Origin: Poecilobothrus nobilitatus
Lineage: Eukaryota; Arthropoda; Insecta; Diptera; Dolichopodidae
Direction: 5' to 3'
DNA: 64,000 nucleotides
NCBI GenBank assembly: GCA_947095535.1
Contig: OX352772.1
Coordinates: 94,717,207-94,781,206 of the forward strand
A program made the position numbers and the translations under genes. The first letter of the stretch is position 1, and every line of letters starts with the position of its first letter. The notes beneath the pieces are model-generated. The model saw nothing but the letters and a program-made list of their open reading frames with translations, did no database searches and was not told the DNA's origin. Positions 21,481-33,839 of the stretch are shown here, piece by piece.

Positions 21481-23880
21481 GCTCATCCTCGAAATTTTAA
21501 AGTTTCTTATAGACACGGGGTCTAATAAGAATTATATTCAACCAAGATATGTAAAAAATCCTATTCAAAATGAGAAGGAGTTCCAGATTAGTTCAGTTGG
21601 GGGCAACATTACACAGGACAGGACACAGGACACAGGAAATACCAAAAATAAAATTTTTAATTCTACCAAATTTAACCACTTATGATGGAATTATAGGAAA
21701 CGATACGCTTACAAGTTTACATGCAGTCATCCATACAAAGGAAAGCCGTTTAGTCCTGCAAGGAAATTTAAGGAAGGAAAATTAAGGAAATTTTAATTAA
21801 ATTTGCGCTTAAGCAATTAATATCGGAATCAGTCAATAAAATAGAACTCAGTACGTCACATCTAAACACTCAAATTTTACAAATTTATTCGCAGATCCTA
21901 ATGAAAGGCTCACTTATACCACCGTAGTGAAAGCAGAAATAAGAACCACAACAAACGAACCTGTTTTTCCAAAAGTTATCCATATCCAATGGCCTTAAAA
22001 CCCGAAATCGATAAGCAAATCCATCAGCTTCTGGAAGATGAGATCATTAGGCCTTCCAGATCGCCATATAATTCGCCGGTATAGATTGTGCCGAAAAAGG
22101 AGGATGCTTCTGGCGAAAAGAAATACAGAATGATGATTGACTATAGGAAAATTAATAAGATAACAATTGCTGATAAATACCCAATACCGGAAATAGATGA
22201 GGTTCTTAAGAATTTGGGCAGCAATAAAATTTTTACAGTTATAGATCTTAAGAGTGAGTTCCACCAAATTCCGCTTAGAAAACAGGATATTGAAAAAACT
22301 GCTTTCTCTGTTAATAATGGTAAATATGAATTCACACGGTTGCCATTTGGCCTAAAGAACGCCCCGTCCATATTTCAAAGAACGTTGGACGATATCCTTC
22401 GAAAATATATCGGAAATAGCTGTTACGTTTACATAGATGACATTATCATTTTTAGAAAGGACGAAAATGAACATTTCAGGAATCTTGAAAATATATTTAA
22501 AACTCTGGAGGCAGCTAACATGAAGATACAGCTTGACAAGTCCGAATTTCTAAAAAACGAAGTTGAGTTTTTAGGTTTTATAATTTCTGCAGAAGGAGTC
22601 AAAACTAATCCGAAAAAAGTAGATGCCATATGTGACTTACCAGCACCCAAATCTTTAAAGGACCTGAGATCATTCCTAGGAATGTCAGGGTATTACAGAC
22701 AATTTATACTCGATTATGCAAAAATCGCTAAACCCCTGACATCCCTTTTGAGAGGAGAAGGAGGACGTGTGTCCAAGTTTCAATCAAAAAATACACCTAT
22801 AAACCTGGATGATGAAACTAAAAATGCATTTCTCACTTTGAAGAATGCATTAATTTCCAAAGAAGTTGTATTAGCATATCCAAATTTCGAAAAGGGATTT
22901 GAACTCACTACTGATGCCTCCAACTATGCGATTGGAGCAGTGTTAGTACTGCTAGACCTAACACCTAAACCTAACACCTTCTTATCAAGGACTCTGAAAA
23001 AACCTGAAGAGTCCTACGCTACCAACGAAAAGGAAATGCTGGCGATTATTTGGTCTTTAACAACGTTAAGAAGTTTTCTTTATGGGACTAGAAAAGTTGT
23101 AATCTACACTGATCACCAACCATTGACTTACGCTCTAAGCTACAAAAATTCTGTATTCAATTAGTCGACAATCACAACTGTATTCAATTAGTCGAGGCTC
23201 CAATCAATGTATTCAGAAATCAACTTATATTAAAAATAGGAGATCAAAGCGAACAAGTAGAATTAAAACCATTTACTAATTATTTCAGACATATTATCAC
23301 AAAGGACGAATTTTCTGAAAAGGATTTAATTAACATCTTGAAAAAACGAATAAATTCACATGTCATAAATGGAATTATGAAAATATGGGAATAATACAAA
23401 AGATTCATGCAGATAATTTCATTAATTCTAAAATTACATTCACTAGATTTATAGTTGAAGATGTCATAGACGAAACCCAACAAAAAGAAATTATAATCGA
23501 AACCCATAGACGTGCTAATCGGAATGCTCCGGAGAACAAGGCCCAAATTATTTCGAAATACTACTTTCCAGGAATGGCAAAGAAAATATCGGATTTTGTT
23601 AAAAACTGTTCTACAGAAGAATTTGAAAAAAATAGACAAAATAACATCGAAAAATTAAAGAACAAACAAAGGAACGATCTAAAATTCCAGAACAAAACAA
23701 AAAAAAAACCAACTAAACAATTTATGTGAAAGGACAAACTATTTATGTGAAATACAACAAAATAGGGTCCAAACTTACTTACAGATTTAAAAAAGAAAAG
23801 GTTAAAGAAAATTAAAAAACAACCATTCTTACAGAATCAGACAGAATAGTACACAAATCTAATATCAGATCATAATTTAG
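21481..23880 (+). pseudogene. Errantivirus pol (PR-RT-RNaseH-IN), broken
   Basis: The protease active site DTGSN starts at 21512. RT-RNase H is open over 22088-23164 with LPFG, YIDD at 22430-22441 and the RNase H start TTDAS. The integrase N-terminal zinc-binding part is visible at 23460-23620 (EIIIETHRRANR, KYYFPGM), but the DDE core is missing: at about 23620 the frame passes straight into the Lys-rich C-terminal region. Stop codons lie between protease and RT and after RNase H. The element needs outside integrase to move. Confidence 0.92.
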
Positions 23881-23935
23881 TTTTATCCTTTTTATTCAAT
23901 ACTTTTCATTACTTTCATTACTTTCTCTATCCCCC

Positions 23936-25482
23936 ATGTTTACTATTTTTAGATTCCTCATATGGAAAACTTTAGCAGAGATTCAAATTTTGGATTTTAA
24001 TGGATCACCCGCTGTAGTCATAAATCTTGGACTGGCCAAGATACAAGAAGGAAGCTTTAGATTAATTCACACAATTGACCTGTCAACAATCCAAAATTCA
24101 TTAAAGGAAATTAATTTCGTACTAGAAGAAGAAGAAACAAAATCTCATTTCTTATATCCCTATTTGGAACAATCCCTACCAATGCTGTTGGAAGCTTATG
24201 GAAATTGATAGCTGGAACTCCTGATCATAAGGACTTTGTGATGATTAAAAGCAAATTACATAATATTTTGGAAAATACCAACTCACAAGTAATCATAAAC
24301 AAGGTGTTTAGCGACCAAATTAATAATATAACACAAGTCACAAATTCAATCATAGAAAATATTAGGTCACGTAATGGATTTAGCGATCAAAATGCTGAAA
24401 AAATTCGAATTATGCTGAAAGAATATAAATTAAAATTATTAAAGGAAGAAGTTATCAATATCAACTACGCGGTCCATTGGGTTAAAGCAAGGGTTATAAA
24501 TTCTGTATTGCTACCAAAAACTGAAATAGCAATACTTACAAAAGTATTGAATCAAGAAAATTTTCCTTATACTACACCCGAAGACGCTCTAAATTATAGT
24601 AATATAAAAATTATTTGTAATGGTACTTATTTATTTTATCTTGTTGAAATTCCTTTAACGAAATATGAAATATTTGATAATTTACCTTTAAGATTAATAA
24701 AAAAAAAAAAAAAAACAATAGTAAAAACAGATTTTAACCATATTTTAGTAAATAAAAACCAAGTATATGGAATTTTAAAAGATTGTAAGAGCACAAGCTC
24801 AATTTTATTATGTAATAAAGAAAATATTGTAAACATATCCAATTCTACTTGCATTCCGAATATTTTAAAAGGGAAACGTTCAACATGTAATATCACGAAT
24901 GGACATCATATAGAAAAAATCACCGACGGAATAATCCTGTTGAATCAGTTTAACAGCACAATCAGCACAAATGGTGAAGCGAAAACAATCAAAGGGACAT
25001 ATTTAATAATTTTTAAAAATTCAACGGTTTCAATAAATAATACAACCTTCATATCACGCGAACTAACAGCAACTAAAGTATTACCGCCTTTACTCCAACC
25101 AAAAATGATAAAAGAAGAGTTTCACGAACATCTATCATTAGAAATGTTGAAGAACGTTCACATCAAGAACACGCAGGAAATTAAAATTTTAAAAAAGCAG
25201 AGATTCGAAGACAAAATTATTAGTTTATTAAGTATTGCACCAAGCACAGTCACGGTTATAATAATAATAATATTTCTTATAACAATAAATTTAAAGAAGA
25301 GAAGGAACAAATTAATCATCAATAATCAACATTCCGTAAAAGAAGATAGACAAGTTGATTCAAGTAAACCCAAGGCACAAGATGAAGTAGATTCTAATTA
25401 TTCAGTTAAAAAAACTACGAGCAACCATCATCCAATCGCACTACAAAGAACCCCTTACAAGTTACCGTTTCCTCGACAGTGA
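23936..25482 (+). pseudogene. Errantivirus env (F-like glycoprotein), broken
   Basis: Two consecutive frames cover it. Frame 23936-24208 holds the N-terminal part. Frame 24205-25482 holds most of the transmembrane subunit, a helical heptad-like region and a C-terminal membrane anchor (TVIIIIIFLI) followed by basic KKRRNK. A frameshift near 24200 separates them, and the N-terminal part looks internally shortened just upstream, so no clear furin site is seen. It resembles insect errantivirus envelope proteins of baculovirus F-like type. Not functional. Confidence 0.85.
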
Positions 25483-25505
25483 TCGAATGAGGCCATTCGA
25501 TTTTT

Positions 25506-25516
25506 GAGAGGGAAAG
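25506..25516 (+). promoter_or_regulatory. Errantivirus polypurine tract
   Basis: GAGAGGGAAAG lies directly before the AGTTAATAA start of the 3' LTR. This is the usual primer of plus-strand DNA synthesis. Confidence 0.85.
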
Positions 25517-25875
25517 AGTTAATAATATTTATTGTCCAGGTCAAATTCCACTTTCAAAAGTTAACGCACCTAATTATTTCGCAACAACTTGTCATATCAG
25601 CAAAATTATAACAGTTGGGAAATATTAAAATCATATTTCCCACATCGGCAAATCACGTTGCAATAACATGTGAATGCAAGTAAGAATATTTGGATAATCA
25701 AAAACTTAATTATTTTATGGTAATTCTAATTTGATAGTCAATAAAGAAAGACTGTTTAATTTTAAATTAATTAATCTTTTTATTTAATAAAACATTTTCA
25801 GATAACAAAATTTACAAAAAATTTTAAATTAAAATTTATTTTTTTTATCGATCCCGGAGTAGCAAATTCTTAACT
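25517..25875 (+). repeat. Errantivirus 3' LTR
   Basis: It matches the 5' LTR at 1438-1797 except for about five small changes. It starts AGTTAATAA and ends CTTAACT. The following bases (ACTATTAAT) are host or other element DNA. Confidence 0.92.
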
Positions 25876-26826
25876 ACTATTAATATAATGTTATACATTT
25901 GGTTTATACATTTTTCTTTTTCCTGAAACAAACAAACAAAGAAACGGCAATCAATTTTAAATTTTAGTTTGTTGCATTATATGTATGTATGTAGATATTT
26001 GGCTGATGATTGGCTCCGTTATAAGTAAGTATGCGTACAAAAGAATCAAATTGAAAATTAGAAATGTATTGTTTTTGCTTATATATATCTATAATCTAAT
26101 ATCATATTTATTAAAATGATATACATACTCTAATAAAAAAAATTATATGATCAGATCACGTGTACACAAATAAAACTCCATAAAAATTTAAGCCATCACG
26201 TAATGAATTATGAATAATATATTTTGTTTGTTTCTTAATTTATTCGTTGTTTGTGTATGTATTCTAATTAAAAGCGTTAAAAATAATAAATTGTAGTTTT
26301 ACTACATATATGTTGTTTTACTACATATATGTTTTACTACATATATGACTTCAGGTCTTATTTAGAACAGAAAATTAATCCTACCAAATTAAAAACAAAT
26401 TAGAAACAAAAATGTTCAATTGGTCAAACCGTTTAAGTACGACAACAAAAAAATGAAAACTTCATTGAGACCTCATGCTGAAACGGGTTAAAGTATAGTT
26501 ACAAAATCAACTTGGTGAGTTTTTGTGGTAAAAAGCTACACTTTTGTAAATTTTCAAATCAATTGATTAAACCGTTTAAGCAGGACAGCAACAAAATTTA
26601 ATGAACTTCGTTCGGCTCTCGCACCCAAACGGGTTACTAGAACTTGTCACAAAATTTGTCACAGGGTTGTTTTTGACCATAAAACCACCACAAGAAAAAT
26701 TTGTCACAGGGTTGTTTTCAGACCATAAAACCACCATACAAAATTGGACATAAATCGGAAACAAAAAATTTTTTGGAAGCCCACCGGGTCGAATCCGAGT
26801 ATCATATTGCAACCAAATTTCTTCGG
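25876..26826. other. AT-rich region with short repeats, no gene
   Basis: It holds three near-direct copies of TTTTACTACATATATG (about 26295-26346). It also holds a 37-bp block, TTTGTCACAGGGTTGTTTT...CCATAAAACCACCA, repeated at about 26657 and 26700. No reading frame looks real. It may be a decayed element I cannot name. Confidence 0.5.
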
Positions 26827-27222
26827 TACCCGACTAATGCTTAATAGAACAGTTGTACAAATTTTAAACTCAATCGGTCAAACCGTTTATAAGCCAAAGA
26901 ATAGTCAACATATTTTTTGGGTTACAGCTCGGCCAACCTGACAATTTGGGATCGTCCTCGATTCTGGATTGTAACTATTAATTATCGTCTTCTTGATTTT
27001 CGTCGCTAATTTCTTCATCACCACCATCATCATCATCTGGCAGAATACACCATCGTTTTATTTTGTCGGAAGCATAAACACTAGCGTAAGTACGTGTTTT
27101 TCATGGTGCACCAGGTATATCTTCTACGACATATCGATCTTTACCTAGCACTTTACCACGTCCCATTGTCTTCGATACCCGACTAATACTTAATAGAACA
27201 GTTGTACAAATTTTAAACTCAA
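26827..27222 (-). mobile_element. Ty3/gypsy fragment flanked by a 45-bp direct repeat
   Basis: About 26886-27165 matches the LTR edge plus the end of pol of the Ty3 element at 31330-31605 (minus; it includes GGTTACAGCTCGGCCAACC and CATCTGGCAGAATACACC). It is flanked by near-identical copies of CGACTAAT...AAACTCAATC at 26827-26871 and about 27180-27222. Both its edges are internal to the parental element, so this is no ordinary retroelement insertion. It may be a repair-inserted or tandem-duplicated fragment. Confidence 0.75.
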
Positions 27223-27956
27223 TCTGGTGGTTTTTACGTGGTGGTGATGTTTACGTGAATCCGGCCCAAACAAACAAACAAACAGTATTTCTTTCTTATG
27301 TGGGAGCCAATATTTTTTTGTATTTTGTTCTAGTAGAAAAATCGCAAAAACTTTACTCAGAAATAAATGTCTGTAAAGTTAATATAGGCCGTGATACGAT
27401 GTAAGTATATTAGAATTCGATGATGTTATAATACTATTCTGTAATACGATTGTATAATGTTATGTTATAATACGATTGCAATTAGCATTTAGCAATAGTA
27501 TTTTGTTAATATTCATTTTTTAGACAATTTCTCATTCCGTATACATAATTTTATTCTTTAACTTTAAAATGTTTGTAATTAATTCTGCAATGTAGCAAAC
27601 AAACTACCTAACTTTTGTTTTTTTTTTTTTCAATATTCATCGTCAATTTTCTTTGTGTTGTTTACGTTTTACTTGAGTTTAAATGTAAAGAAAATGGTGA
27701 ATTCAGATAAAAGTATATGCATATGTATGTATGTGCGAATATTTTGTTTTAATCTTTCGAATTTTTATGATTTACAGATTAAATATTATGCTTAATGCTT
27801 GATTACATATATGTATGTGTGTAAGTATGTATACGTATACCTACATAATTCATTTTTGCGTTTCATTTGAAACTAAAACGTATAAAATAAAATAATATAA
27901 AAGCTTTTTAAATAAAAGGCACAGAAAAATATTAAAATTTTCTAATAGACTTTTTC
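27223..27956. other. AT-rich region, no gene
   Basis: No reading frame or recognisable element is visible. The stretch is dominated by T/A runs and TATGTATG-like microsatellite tracts. Confidence 0.55.
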
Positions 27957-30574
27957 ATACCCTACACATTAAGTATAGGGTATATTAACTTTGGTATGGT
28001 GTTTGTAACCACCAAAAGGAAGCGAGTTAGATATGGACATGTATATATATTCTGAATCAGGATCACCTCCTGAGTCGATTTAGTGATGTCCGTCCGTCCG
28101 TCCGTCCGTCTGTTTAAACGATAACTCAAAAACTAATGAAGCTATCTTGATGAAATTTATACAGTTGGTTACTAATTACGAAAGGAAGGCTAAATTCGAA
28201 TCTGGACAAAATCCGTCCATGGGTTCGGATTCTGGAAGCTTCCGAATGATTCCGGAGCAAACGAGATTATCTCCAAAACCAACAAAGATAGAACCTTTAA
28301 ATTTTGTACAATGATGCTTCTTCCCGTTCAATTTATGTCTCTGAAATTTAAGAGGATTTGGTCCATTGGTTTGGGTTTTGGAAACTTCCGAACGAGCACC
28401 AGAGCAAATGAAATTATCTCCAAAACCAACCAAGATATAACCTTTGAATTTTGTACAATGATGTTCCTTTCCGTTCGATTTATGTCTCTGAAATTTAAGA
28501 GGATTTGGTCCGTGGGTTTGGATTTGGAAGCTTCCGAACGAGCACCAGAGCAAATGAGATTATCTCCAAAACCAACAAATATATAACCTTCAAATTTTGT
28601 ACAATGGTGTTCCTTCCCGTTCGATTTATGTCTCTGAAATTTGAGAGCATTTGGTCCATGGGTTTGGATTTGGAAGCTTCCGAACGAGCACCAGAGCAAA
28701 TGAGATTATCTCCAAAACCATCAAAGATATAACCTATAGATTTGGCAAAGTGGTGTTCTTTCATGTTTTAGTTAAGTCTCTGAAATTTGAGAGGATTTGG
28801 TCCATGGGTTCGGATTTTGGAAGCTTCCGAACGAGCCCCAGAGCAAACGAGATTATCTCCAAAACCAACAAATATATAACCTTTAAATTTTGTACAATGA
28901 TGTTCCTTCCCGTTCGATTTATGTCTCTGAAATTTAAGAGGATTTGGTCCATGGGTTTGGATTTGGAAGCTTCCGAACGAGCACCAGAGCAAATGAGATT
29001 ATCTCCAAAACCATCAAAGATATAACTTTTAAATTTGGCAGAATGGTGGTCTGAATTTAAATTTGGGTGGAATGGAATGGTTTTATTTAAGCCTCTGAAA
29101 TTTGAGAGGATTTGGTCCATGGGTTCGGATCTTGGAAGCTTCCGAACGAGCCCCAGAGCAAACGAGTATATCTACACAACCAACAAAGATAGAAGCTTTA
29201 TTTTTAGTACAAGAGTGTGCTGTTATGTTTCCTTTTCTATAAAATTGGAAACTGACATTTGAAAGAATTTGAACCATGGATTCGTATATTGGAAGCTTCC
29301 GAACGAGCTCCAGAGCAAACGAGATTACCTCCAAAACCAACAAAGATAGAACCTTTCAATTTTTTACAATGATGTTCCTTCCCGTTTGATTTATGTCTCT
29401 GAAATTTAAGAGGATATAGTCTATAAGTTTGGATTAAAAGGATATAGTCCATAAGCTTCCGAACGAGCCCCAGAGCATATGAGATTATCTCCAAAAACAA
29501 CAAAGATATAACCTTTAAATTTGGCAGAATGATGTTGCTTCCCGTTCGATTTATGTCTCTGAAATTTAACAAAATTTGGTCCATGGGTTTGGATATTGGA
29601 AGCTTCCGAACGAGCAACAGAGCAAATGAGATTATCTCCAAAAACAACGAAGATATAAGCTTTAAATTTGGCAGAATGGTGTTCTTTCATGTTTGATTTA
29701 TGTCTCTGAAATTTGAGAGGATTTGGTCCATGGGTTCGGATTTTGGAAGCTTCCGAACGAACCCCAGAGCAAACGAGATTATCTCCAAAATCAACAAAGA
29801 TAGAACCATAAATTTTTTACAATGATGTTCCTTCCCGTTCGATTTATGTCTCTGAAGTTTAAGAGGATTTGGTCCATGGGCTTGGATTTTGGAAGCTTCC
29901 GAACGAGCACCAGAGCAAATGAGATTATCTCCAAAACCAACTAAGATATTATAACCTTTAAATATTAAAGGATTGAAATGTGAGAGGATTTGGTCCATGG
30001 GTTCTTATCTTGGAAGCTTCCGAACGAGCCCCAGAGCAAACGAGTATATCTCCACAACCAACAAAGATAGAACCTTTATTTTTAGTACAAGAGTGTGCTG
30101 TTATGTTTCCTTTTCTATAAAATTGGAAACTGACATTTGAAAGAATTTGAACCATGGGTTCGTATTTTGGAAACTTCCGGACGAGCACAAGAGCAACGAG
30201 CATATCTCCAAAATCAACAAAAGTAGAACCTTTAAATTTAGTACAATGGTGTTCTGGCATGTTTTCTTTATGTTTCTGAGATGGATTCGATGAATTGGAG
30301 TGGCAATTCGGGTACCTGACACACACCTCCCAAGGTCTAGCGATCTTCGAAATTAATAAAGATAGAAACTTAAAATGTTTTACAAAGCTTTCAAGCATAT
30401 CCCAAGAGGATGCTTCTTTTACGTTCCTGAAATTCGAGTTGAATAAAACAGAAAAGGGAAGAAGTTGAAGCAGCAGCCAAAAAAACTTATGGATTTTTAA
30501 TTTAATTTGAATTATTCAGGTGTAGGGTATTAATAAGTCGGTTGCATCGACTTACTGTTACATTTACTTGTTTA
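27957..30574 (+). mobile_element. DINE-1/HINE-like element, copy 1
   Basis: It starts ATACCCTACAC, inverse to GTGTAGGGTAT at about 30520-30531. The latter is followed by a hairpin AAGTCG...CGACTT and a tail TACTGTTACATTTACTTG. A (GTCC)n tract is at 28089-28112. The body is a 146-bp minisatellite. The same architecture in inverted orientation is found at 37865-39272. It is a non-coding element type abundant in flies, usually moved by helentrons; the name is inferred from structure. Confidence 0.7.
28240..30340 (+). repeat. Minisatellite, about 146-bp unit, roughly 13 copies
   Basis: CTTCCG of the core GGAAGCTTCCGAACGAGC starts at 28385, 28531, 28677, 28824, 28970, 29139, 29295, 29455, 29603, 29750, 29895, 30017 and 30174 (one copy reads AAACTTCCG). 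Spacing is mostly 145-148 bp, with longer and shorter units (122-169). Each unit includes CCAGAGCAAA, GAGATTATCTCC and TTTATGTCTCTGAAATT. Reading frames seen here are by-products of the repeat, not genes. Confidence 0.93.
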
Positions 30575-31042
30575 AAACTAGAAAAGTCGATCGATTTTAA
30601 ATATGTAACTACATTTGTGTGCCAATTTCTTTCTAAGCATATTTAAAACAAATTTTATAATTCACACAAAAAAATAAATATTCACACAAACATATATATT
30701 TGTATAGAAATTACAAATTCACTTTTTTATTTAACTTTAAACTCAAGTAAATAACAAAAGGACGATGAATACTGAAAGAAAAGAAAACAAAAACGAAAGT
30801 CCAATAGTTTACTACATTACAGAATTAGTTACAGATATTTTTAAGAAAATTATAAAATTATGTATACTATGATTACGGAATGAGAATTCGCCTAGAAAAA
30901 AAGAATATTACATTAACAAATGCTAAATTGTATATTGCTATCGTATTATAATATTACAGAATTAATTTACAGAAACTAGTTTAGAAAAAGAAACGTATAT
31001 TGTTATATGGAAATATAGTATCTTATCTACGTATCTTCATAC
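30575..31042. other. AT-rich spacer, no gene
   Basis: This is non-coding sequence between HINE copy 1 and the Ty3 element. No feature was found. Confidence 0.55.
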
Positions 31043-31046
31043 ATAC
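31043..31046. repeat. Target site duplication of the Ty3 element, left (ATAC)
   Basis: ATAC precedes TGTAAACTTATA and is repeated at 36258-36261, directly after the GGTTTACA end. Confidence 0.8.
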
Positions 31047-31361
31047 TGTAAACTTATATTACATTTACAACACCCGATTATTAGATTTTAGTATTTAGTT
31101 TAATACGTTTAATAAAATTTATTATTAGAGAATTAGAGATTTACATTTGACAAAAATATTTAATAGGTCAACCGCTTCATTTGAAATTACCAACAAGAAT
31201 GAATATTTATTTTATTATCGAATATTTGCTCGTGAATGATGTTTATATGCATTTGTTATAAGCCAAAGAATAGTTTACATATTATTTGGTTTACACTCGT
31301 GAACGATGTTTACATGTATTTCTTATAAGCCAAAGAATAGTCAAGATATTTTTGGTTTACA
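31047..31361 (-). repeat. 3' LTR of the minus-strand Ty3 element
   Basis: It matches 35927-36257 with many substitutions and small indels. Shared blocks include ACAAAAATATTTAATA, TCAACCGCTTCATTTGAA and ATAAGCCAAAGAATAGT. The last block occurs twice within each LTR. Confidence 0.88.
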
Positions 31362-31535
31362 GCTCGGCCAACCTGACAATTTGGGATCGTCCTCGATTCT
31401 GGATTGTAACTATTAATTATCGTCTTCTTGATTTTCGTCGCTAATTTCTCCATCAGCACCATCATCATCATCTGGCAGAATACACCATCGTTTCATTTTG
31501 TCGGAAGCATAAACACTAGCGTAAGTACGTGTTTT

Positions 31536-32198
31536 TCATGGTGCACCAGGTATATCTTCTACGACATATCGATCTTTACCTAGCACTTTACCACGCCCCG
31601 TTGTCGTTGAATTCATCGTGTTTGGTGACCATTGCACATTACGCAGTTGTTTTTCCCATTTTCCATCGCCCCTAGTTAATGTTGCTTTAGCATTTGAAAT
31701 CATTTGATTAACTCGTTCTATTTGACCACTATGATATGCTGACATGGTTACATGTTCTGCCCAAAATTCTTTAAAATTTTTCGATGTGAAAGCAATAGCT
31801 CAATTAGTCACAATTCTATTATGCGTACCCACATAGCTAAATAGTTCCTCTAATGCTTTAATAACACTTGCAGTGTTAGTAGTTTTTACAGCTTTAAAAA
31901 CTATAAATGTACTAAAAGAATCTGAAATACCTAGCACATGCATATTGCTTTTCAAACTTTTTGGAAATGGACCCAGCTGGTCAAGATGTATTGTTTTAAA
32001 TGGAATCGTATCAATTTCATCACAATGGAACTCACCTTCCACCTTTCCACCAGGTTTTTGGTAATAAGAACATTCTACACACGATTTTATAAAACTGGCT
32101 ACATACTTTCTCATTTTTGGAAACCAATAGTATTTTTGAATGCGCTCTAATGTTTTGTCAAACCCAAAATGACCCATAACATCATGACATTCTTTCAT
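31536..32198 (-). pseudogene. Ty3 integrase, broken
   Basis: Frame 32198-31800 has the zinc-binding start HDVMGHFGFDKT...CVEC and the core HLDQLGPFP with the first Asp. The second Asp position reads VTN followed by a stop (VTN*AIAF), so it is lost. Frame 31745-31536 has GQIERVNQ with the catalytic Glu, then the C-terminal KVLGKDRYVVEDIPGAP. A further acidic tail is visible to about 31395 after a stop. Clearly Ty3/gypsy integrase, inactive. Confidence 0.88.
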
Positions 32199-32629
32199 GA
32201 TTCTCCAACGTATAGATTTTGGTACAATCCATCTCTTGCTTTTATTAACGATTTTAACCCACCCATTTTTTAAACAATATTCTTTTCCATCATGTTTTTC
32301 GATGTTTGGTTCCTTTAATTTTATATATAACTTTTTCCATTCCGGATCTTGAAGCTGTCAATAACCAATATAACTGTGTTAACTCGATATTCATGATTTT
32401 TAAAGATGCTGTTTTCTTGGATTTTTGCTGGTTCTGGTTTTGACATTGTCGTTTTTAGTGAAGCGCAATCTGTAATGATAATAAAAGACTTACCCAATAA
32501 ATAGTATTTGAAACGTTCCAGCGTCTTAACTATGGCAAGTGCTTCTAACTCATAACTGCGGAATTTGCTTTCGTTTTCGATCGACCAGCGACTAAAGTAG
32601 GCGACTGGTTTAAACGTTTTAGCACACTA

Positions 32630-33480
32630 TTATAATAAAATGCTAGCTAGACCATTAGCACTAGCATCTGTGTGTACTTCGTTATTCGTTATCGTATTAG
32701 CACTTATATTAGAAGACGTCAATAATGGTTCACGTGCAAGAGCGATCTTTAACTTTTCAAACGCATCATTTTGTTCAGCATTCCAAATAAATTTGGTGTC
32801 TTTTATTAACAATTGATTTAAAGCTTTTGCTATGAGAGCAAATTCTTGAACAAATTAAACGGAAGTAACTGGTAAAACCCAGAAATTGTCGAACTTCTTT
32901 GATATTCGCTGGTACTTTAAAATTCATAATAGAAGCTGTTTTTAAATCACCAGGTGATATACTATCAGGCGATATTTTATGTCCTAAATATTCAATCGTT
33001 TGTTGCATAAACGAGCACTTTCTTAAATTTAAAGTCAATTTGAATTTCTTTATTATGTTTAACATTTTTTCAAGTTTGTTTAACCTGTCTTCGACGGTTG
33101 TACTACCGATCAATGTATCATCCATATAAATTTGAATTGGCACGTTCAATTCTTTCTTCAATTTCATCATCAACTGTTGAAACACAGTTGGTGCATTTTT
33201 CAGCCCAAATGGCATTCGTGTAAACTCAAACAACACTTTTGGTGTCATAAAAGCAGTGTATTTTCGACATTCTTCTTTGATAGCTATCTGGTAATATCAA
33301 CTGATTAAATCTAAACTAGTAAAATATTTATAAGAACTTGCCGTTTGCAATTCTTCTTCAATATTTGAAGTTGGACATATTTCTTTTTTTGGTTTTGCAT
33401 TTAACAGGCGATAGTCAACGCATAAAGGTTCTTCACCAGTTTTTTTTACCAGTAGTACTGGATTTGCATAGTTAGACTGG
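32630..33480 (-). pseudogene. Ty3 reverse transcriptase and RNase H, broken
   Basis: RT fingers are visible at 33480-33250 (DYRLLNAK), but with a stop near 33298. Frame 33248-32775 shows FTRMPFGLKNAP, the active-site YMDD and CSFMQQTIEYLGH. A frameshift near 32850 precedes the connection region and the RNase H start (NEVHTDASANGL at 32630-32812). More RNase H remains continue to about 32400. Confidence 0.9.
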
Positions 33481-33839
33481 TGGTGTTACAATTCTTTTCC
33501 CGATTAAATATTCAACGTTCGTTCCATATACTAATCGTTCCTTTTTTAGCATATGGAATTCGATATGTTCTCTGTTGTATCGATTTATCATCTTCAATTT
33601 CTATCACCATTTCGATTCTATGTGATTCTATGATTCTATGTTCGATTCTTCTGTTTTTCCTAAATCTTCCAAGTCATTTGGAAATAATTTACTGTAATTA
33701 TTTATTAATTTCTAACACGCTAGTTCTGTGCGTTCATCTTTTTTTTTGTTTAACCGCAATTTATTTCATTTTTTTCTGTAAGTTTAAAATACGATTTTCG
33801 TTCATCTTTAATATTCATCACCAAATTATTTATTTTCCA

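Larger units (their letters stand above)
1438..25875 (+). mobile_element. Errantivirus-type (Ty3/gypsy with env) LTR retroelement, interrupted by Polinton P1
   Basis: The element has two near-identical LTRs, a tRNA-Lys primer site, a gag-like region without zinc knuckles, pol (protease, RT, RNase H, damaged integrase), env and a polypurine tract. That order and the AGT...ACT LTR ends fit insect errantiviruses. Polinton P1 splits the leader at 2694-2699. Without P1 the element is about 7.6 kb, normal for the group. All three coding regions are broken, so it is not autonomous. The flanks are TACA on the left and TACT on the right (if the last LTR base is C), a near-match 4-bp duplication. Confidence 0.9.

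Noticed and set aside
28089..28112. (GTCC)n tract considered as part of a CRISPR-like or tandem regulatory array
   Set aside because: It is a short microsatellite common to DINE-1-type elements; there are no spacers, and the organism is a eukaryote.
28176..30398. Many 75-146 codon frames on both strands
   Set aside because: All arise from the 146-bp minisatellite, whose period is not a multiple of three; none is kept between units.
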